Made by a program: the position numbers and the translations under genes. Positions 56,701 to 64,000 of a stretch of 64,000 nucleotides of DNA are shown piece after piece (within the stretch, counting starts at the first letter, position 1; every line of letters starts with the position of its first letter). This DNA is from Rhizomucor pusillus (lineage: Eukaryota > Mucoromycota > Mucoromycetes > Mucorales > Lichtheimiaceae), in contig FWWN02000685.1 of assembly GCA_900175165.2 (NCBI GenBank), positions 62,001-126,000 of the forward strand, in the 5' to 3' direction. The notes below the pieces were generated by a model. It ran no database searches. It saw nothing but the letters and a program-made list of their open reading frames with translations, and was not told the DNA's origin.

Positions 56701-58275
56701 GATCGACGTGGCTGTAGTCTCGTGTTGTCTCCCAACTTGGACAGAGACCGTCAAGGTTGATATCATTGACGTTGACGGAATCAAGCTCTGGGTGAAGGCG
56801 GAAGTACTGGAAGAGATCAAGCTGGAAAACTCGTACGGTGATGCTTGGAATATTCTTGACTCGCAATTGCAAGGAAACAGTATCGGAAGGCAGTAACTGC
56901 TTGTCAACATACAAAGTCGATGGCTCGAATTCCAGTTCTGTTTTCTTAAGGAGCTCATCGAATGTACACCGTTGCAATTTCTTTTGCCACTTTGTAATGT
57001 CTTGATCCAGCTTATAGGTGAGCATTATTTCGGCCACTAAGCCTTCCAATGGTGGATCCTTGCGTTTTTCATCGTCCAGCTGGAGATTTGGATCAAGCTT
57101 CAAAGCTCCTGTTAAGAATGCTCGAACAACTTGATACTGCTCCGTAGGTTTAGGTGTAACAAGGCCGCTCATGTGGAGACCTCCAAATCTCGTAGACTCC
57201 ATGTCTGTCTTGTATTTGTAATATCTAGAACATATGGATCAGATTTGGAAAAGATGCATACGTACTTTGTAGCAAGTACTTGCTCTCGGAATAGTTCAAT
57301 GTCATCAAATTGCTGTCGTGCTGCCTTTATCCTGAGCTTGTAGAACAGTAGGAGACCCTTGATAGGATTAAAGATTGGGGAGGACATTGACTTGATGAAC
57401 TCCCAGGCAGTGCTAACATATTCCTCGAGGATGCCTTGAGAGTCATCCCATGAACCGGTCTTGGTAGCTTGATGTAAGAAGCGATGTGGCTGGAGCTTAC
57501 AAAGATAAGCTTCCATAAACTCCTTCTTTTCATTAAGGCTTGGATCGCTGCTGCGTAATTTATCCAATTGTTCCAAGGTCAGATGGGACAAGTTTGTGCT
57601 TTCGTTAAGGTAGCCAGACAGTGCTTGTGTCACAAACTCTGTGTAACTTGACGCCACAGGATACCGCGTTAGGAGCCAAGCAAGATTACGTCTCTCTTCT
57701 GCGCTAAGTTCGTCAAGATTCATCTTTGCAAGTTCTGGAAGTGCGGCTAACACTTTCATTCTAGTGTATTCATTGGGCGACTTTAAGACGTTCTTGAGAA
57801 GGCGCTGAGGTTCAAGAAAGGATTGGTCAAGGGATGACCTTTTTGCACTGTTAAATCGGTGCTGTGTTGGTGTCGGTGTGCTGTCTGGAGAGTGGGATTG
57901 CTGCTGTTGCTGCTGTAGCTGCGCCAGTTCTTGAATGCCAAGCTTGCGGCGTAGGAACTCGGACGCATCGTCAGCATTGATCGGGTATATCAGAATGTTG
58001 AAACGTATTTCGAGTTCTTCTGTATCCTTGTCCTTGTATTTTGCAAGAAAATCGCGCATCTCTTGCATAAGCTCGGACTCACGCGCAGTTGGTTCCCGCA
58101 GTCGACTGCAGTCCTCAACAAGCGACATTTCACTGTGAAGCTTTTGGAGTAATATCAGCCCAGTGTAATAAATCCAATCATCTGAACCTTGCACAGCGAG
58201 TTGTTTGACTAATAATTCGCGTTCCTCGACTGTTTCTGCAAACGCAAATGCTTCCTTCAATTTTGACACGGTCAT
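50736..58275 (-). CDS. Very large uncharacterised protein, alpha-2-macroglobulin-like features
   Basis: Fourteen exons on the minus strand give 2,251 residues: 58275..57266, 57224..56579, 56517..56395, 56336..55787, 55728..55431, 55367..54821, 54757..54583, 54519..53996, 53934..53517, 53456..53137, 53075..52908, 52837..52678, 52622..51993 and 51922..50736. All introns are GT-AG in consistent phase. There is no signal peptide. Residues 1 to about 340 are helical, with a Gln run near 120. The middle is made of beta-rich segments with repeated linker themes (for example HSLTVVDENNIPFAKGDIKL, then ESIPKAKVELQFD and RVPGLPEGTYLMVL), which suggest tandem Ig-like or macroglobulin-type modules. Near residue 1,170-1,320 comes a charged region. 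A TPR-like helical part follows around 1,800-1,960 (RQLSQQYDRFLSYLTR, TYLVTQDRISEARKIY). The last about 130 residues hold a compact motif, VEVSGGGLTRRKAHFSHKM, then AGAYVKVYARMKD and FWKDGYTGLNGVFDYVSV. I recall similar C-termini in huge bacterial proteins; this was not checked. Role unknown. Confidence 0.75.
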
Positions 58276-58890
58276 GGTTGCAGACAAGAAAGAGATGCAG
58301 AAAAAATAAAGAGCGCCATTTACGCCGCATTTGATCGCTTTAAAGGGTCTGCATACGCCTGTGCAACGTAAACCCAAATATGAAACGCTGTCCGAAAAGT
58401 TTGTATATACAATCGGTTCTTGCGGGTAAAAGGGAAACAACACGTGTGTATCGCTGGTCAGTGCTGTGATCACTACACAATCAATGTAAACAAGACCTGC
58501 TGTCGTGATAGTTTTATTAAAAATAATAGTTAGTTGTGCTGTACTTGCTTTACACTCAATATACTTCTGGACTCATATTGTTCATAACTCAATCCTTAGC
58601 ACCGGAAATCTGGCGGAACTTTTGATCTAATTGTGGAATCATTCCGAAAGCTAAAGCGGTTGACGTACGGGGTTTGTTCTGCAGCAACACAAAACTCTTG
58701 ATTCTGCAGCGTCGGGAGGGATTAAGGCGTGAGAATTATATTTAGCTGCTAAAACTCCGTGTCAATAAAAAAACACGTGAGTATCTGCTCTTCCTGGTCG
58801 TATTGCTCATATCAATAACAACAATCATGACAATGCAAATGTTTATATAGAATTCGAGTTAGTTAACTACAGATGCGGCGGAAAGGAAGA
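58276..58890. promoter_or_regulatory. Gap between SMC5 and the 2,251-residue gene
   Basis: Holds the SMC5 3' end and the promoter of the large gene. No TATA box is clear. No coding sequence is seen. Confidence 0.4.
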
Positions 58891-63406
<4,516 letters not shown>

Positions 63407-64000
63407 ACCGCTGGCTTAAAAAGGACAATGTCGCGGCAGGACGCGGAGCAGCGCGTCAACAAAATGCTGTGCTCCTGACTTTGTTCCTGCCGCCGAACCC
63501 GGCTATTACGAATTTAGTGCCTTCCCTTTTTATTGTCCCTATGGCTAGAAGCGCAATATAATGCTCGAAGCGCTCGATGCTTGACGATACTAACTATTCA
63601 TGTTATTTACTTGGCATCATTGGATGGCAAAAAAGGTACATCGCCATGGAAACACCAGGCAAAAGATTCAAGCTTTCGGTATGATGGATAAGGTTTTGAG
63701 TATGAATATGCAAATTCAGAGCTTTTGGGATATCCCACAAAGAAAGTAAATGATTACTAACCTGGACGATGTATAAAGTCGGCTATCAAAATAAGCCTAT
63801 GCTCAAGGAATTCGACGTTTGTGGAATATTTTCAGTGAATTCGAGGCGTTGTGCTACTCGATTGGCCTTCATAAACCTCCATTCTCCGGCGGTCTTGCAT
63901 CCGCTTCGCTTCTACAAGCACAGCGCCGTCGAATCCCCGGTTTATTCAGACCTGCGCTCGCATGAAGCATTGGTGAGAGATATAAAATAGATGCCTTCTT
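63407..64000. other. SMC5 upstream region; no gene seen
   Basis: Contains the SMC5 promoter and leader. A plus frame at 63769-63990 lacks features. The region ends at the window edge. Confidence 0.45.

Overview
The window looks like nuclear DNA of an early-diverging filamentous fungus, most likely Mucoromycota (Mucorales-like). The evidence is eukaryotic genes split by many short introns of about 50-75 bases, short intergenic gaps, and a fungal gene set (Ecl1-type factor, Kre9/KNH-like GPI protein, RSC9/ARID2-type subunit, F-box/LRR protein). There is no ribosomal RNA, tRNA, CRISPR or prokaryotic operon. All exon models were spliced by hand from frame, splice-site and homology logic. In each multi-exon model the spliced length is an exact multiple of three.

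Layout. 1-3.2 kb: no convincing gene. 3.2-4.2 kb: a small membrane ORF (+) and an Ecl1-type zinc-binding factor (-). 5.9-6.9 kb: F-box/LRR protein (+). 8.0-12.6 kb: compact block of GPI-anchored wall protein (+), guanylate kinase (-), BolA (+) and DUF676 lipase-like hydrolase (-). 12.6-18.4 kb: gene-poor, with a decayed repeat-like element near 15.3-16.1 kb. 18.4-33.7 kb: gene-rich block of MFSD1-like transporter (+), SH3/Ras-association protein (-), RSC9/ARID2-type chromatin subunit (-), forkhead factor (+), class II aldolase/adducin-domain protein (-), CAAX protease RCE1 (+) and an unknown 272-residue protein (-). 33.7-41.2 kb: second gene-poor stretch full of broken frames. 41.2-48.1 kb: ARL8 GTPase (+), APC amino-acid permease (+), unknown single-pass protein (-), mitochondrial ribosomal protein uS15m (-). 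48.1-50.7 kb: fragments and one small Cys/His protein. 50.7-58.3 kb: one gene for a 2,251-residue uncharacterised protein (-). 58.9-63.4 kb: SMC5 (-).

The genes do not form one pathway. Most are housekeeping: nucleotide metabolism (guanylate kinase), iron-sulphur handling (BolA), prenyl-protein processing (RCE1), lysosome/vacuole traffic and transport (ARL8, MFSD1-like, APC), chromatin (RSC9-like, forkhead), genome stability (SMC5) and mitochondrial translation (uS15m). The strongest unusual signals are the 2,251-residue protein, whose weak resemblance is to very large bacterial alpha-2-macroglobulin-like proteins, and a high share of GC-AG introns: eight of about 98 modelled introns, seven with GCAAGT and one with GCATGT.
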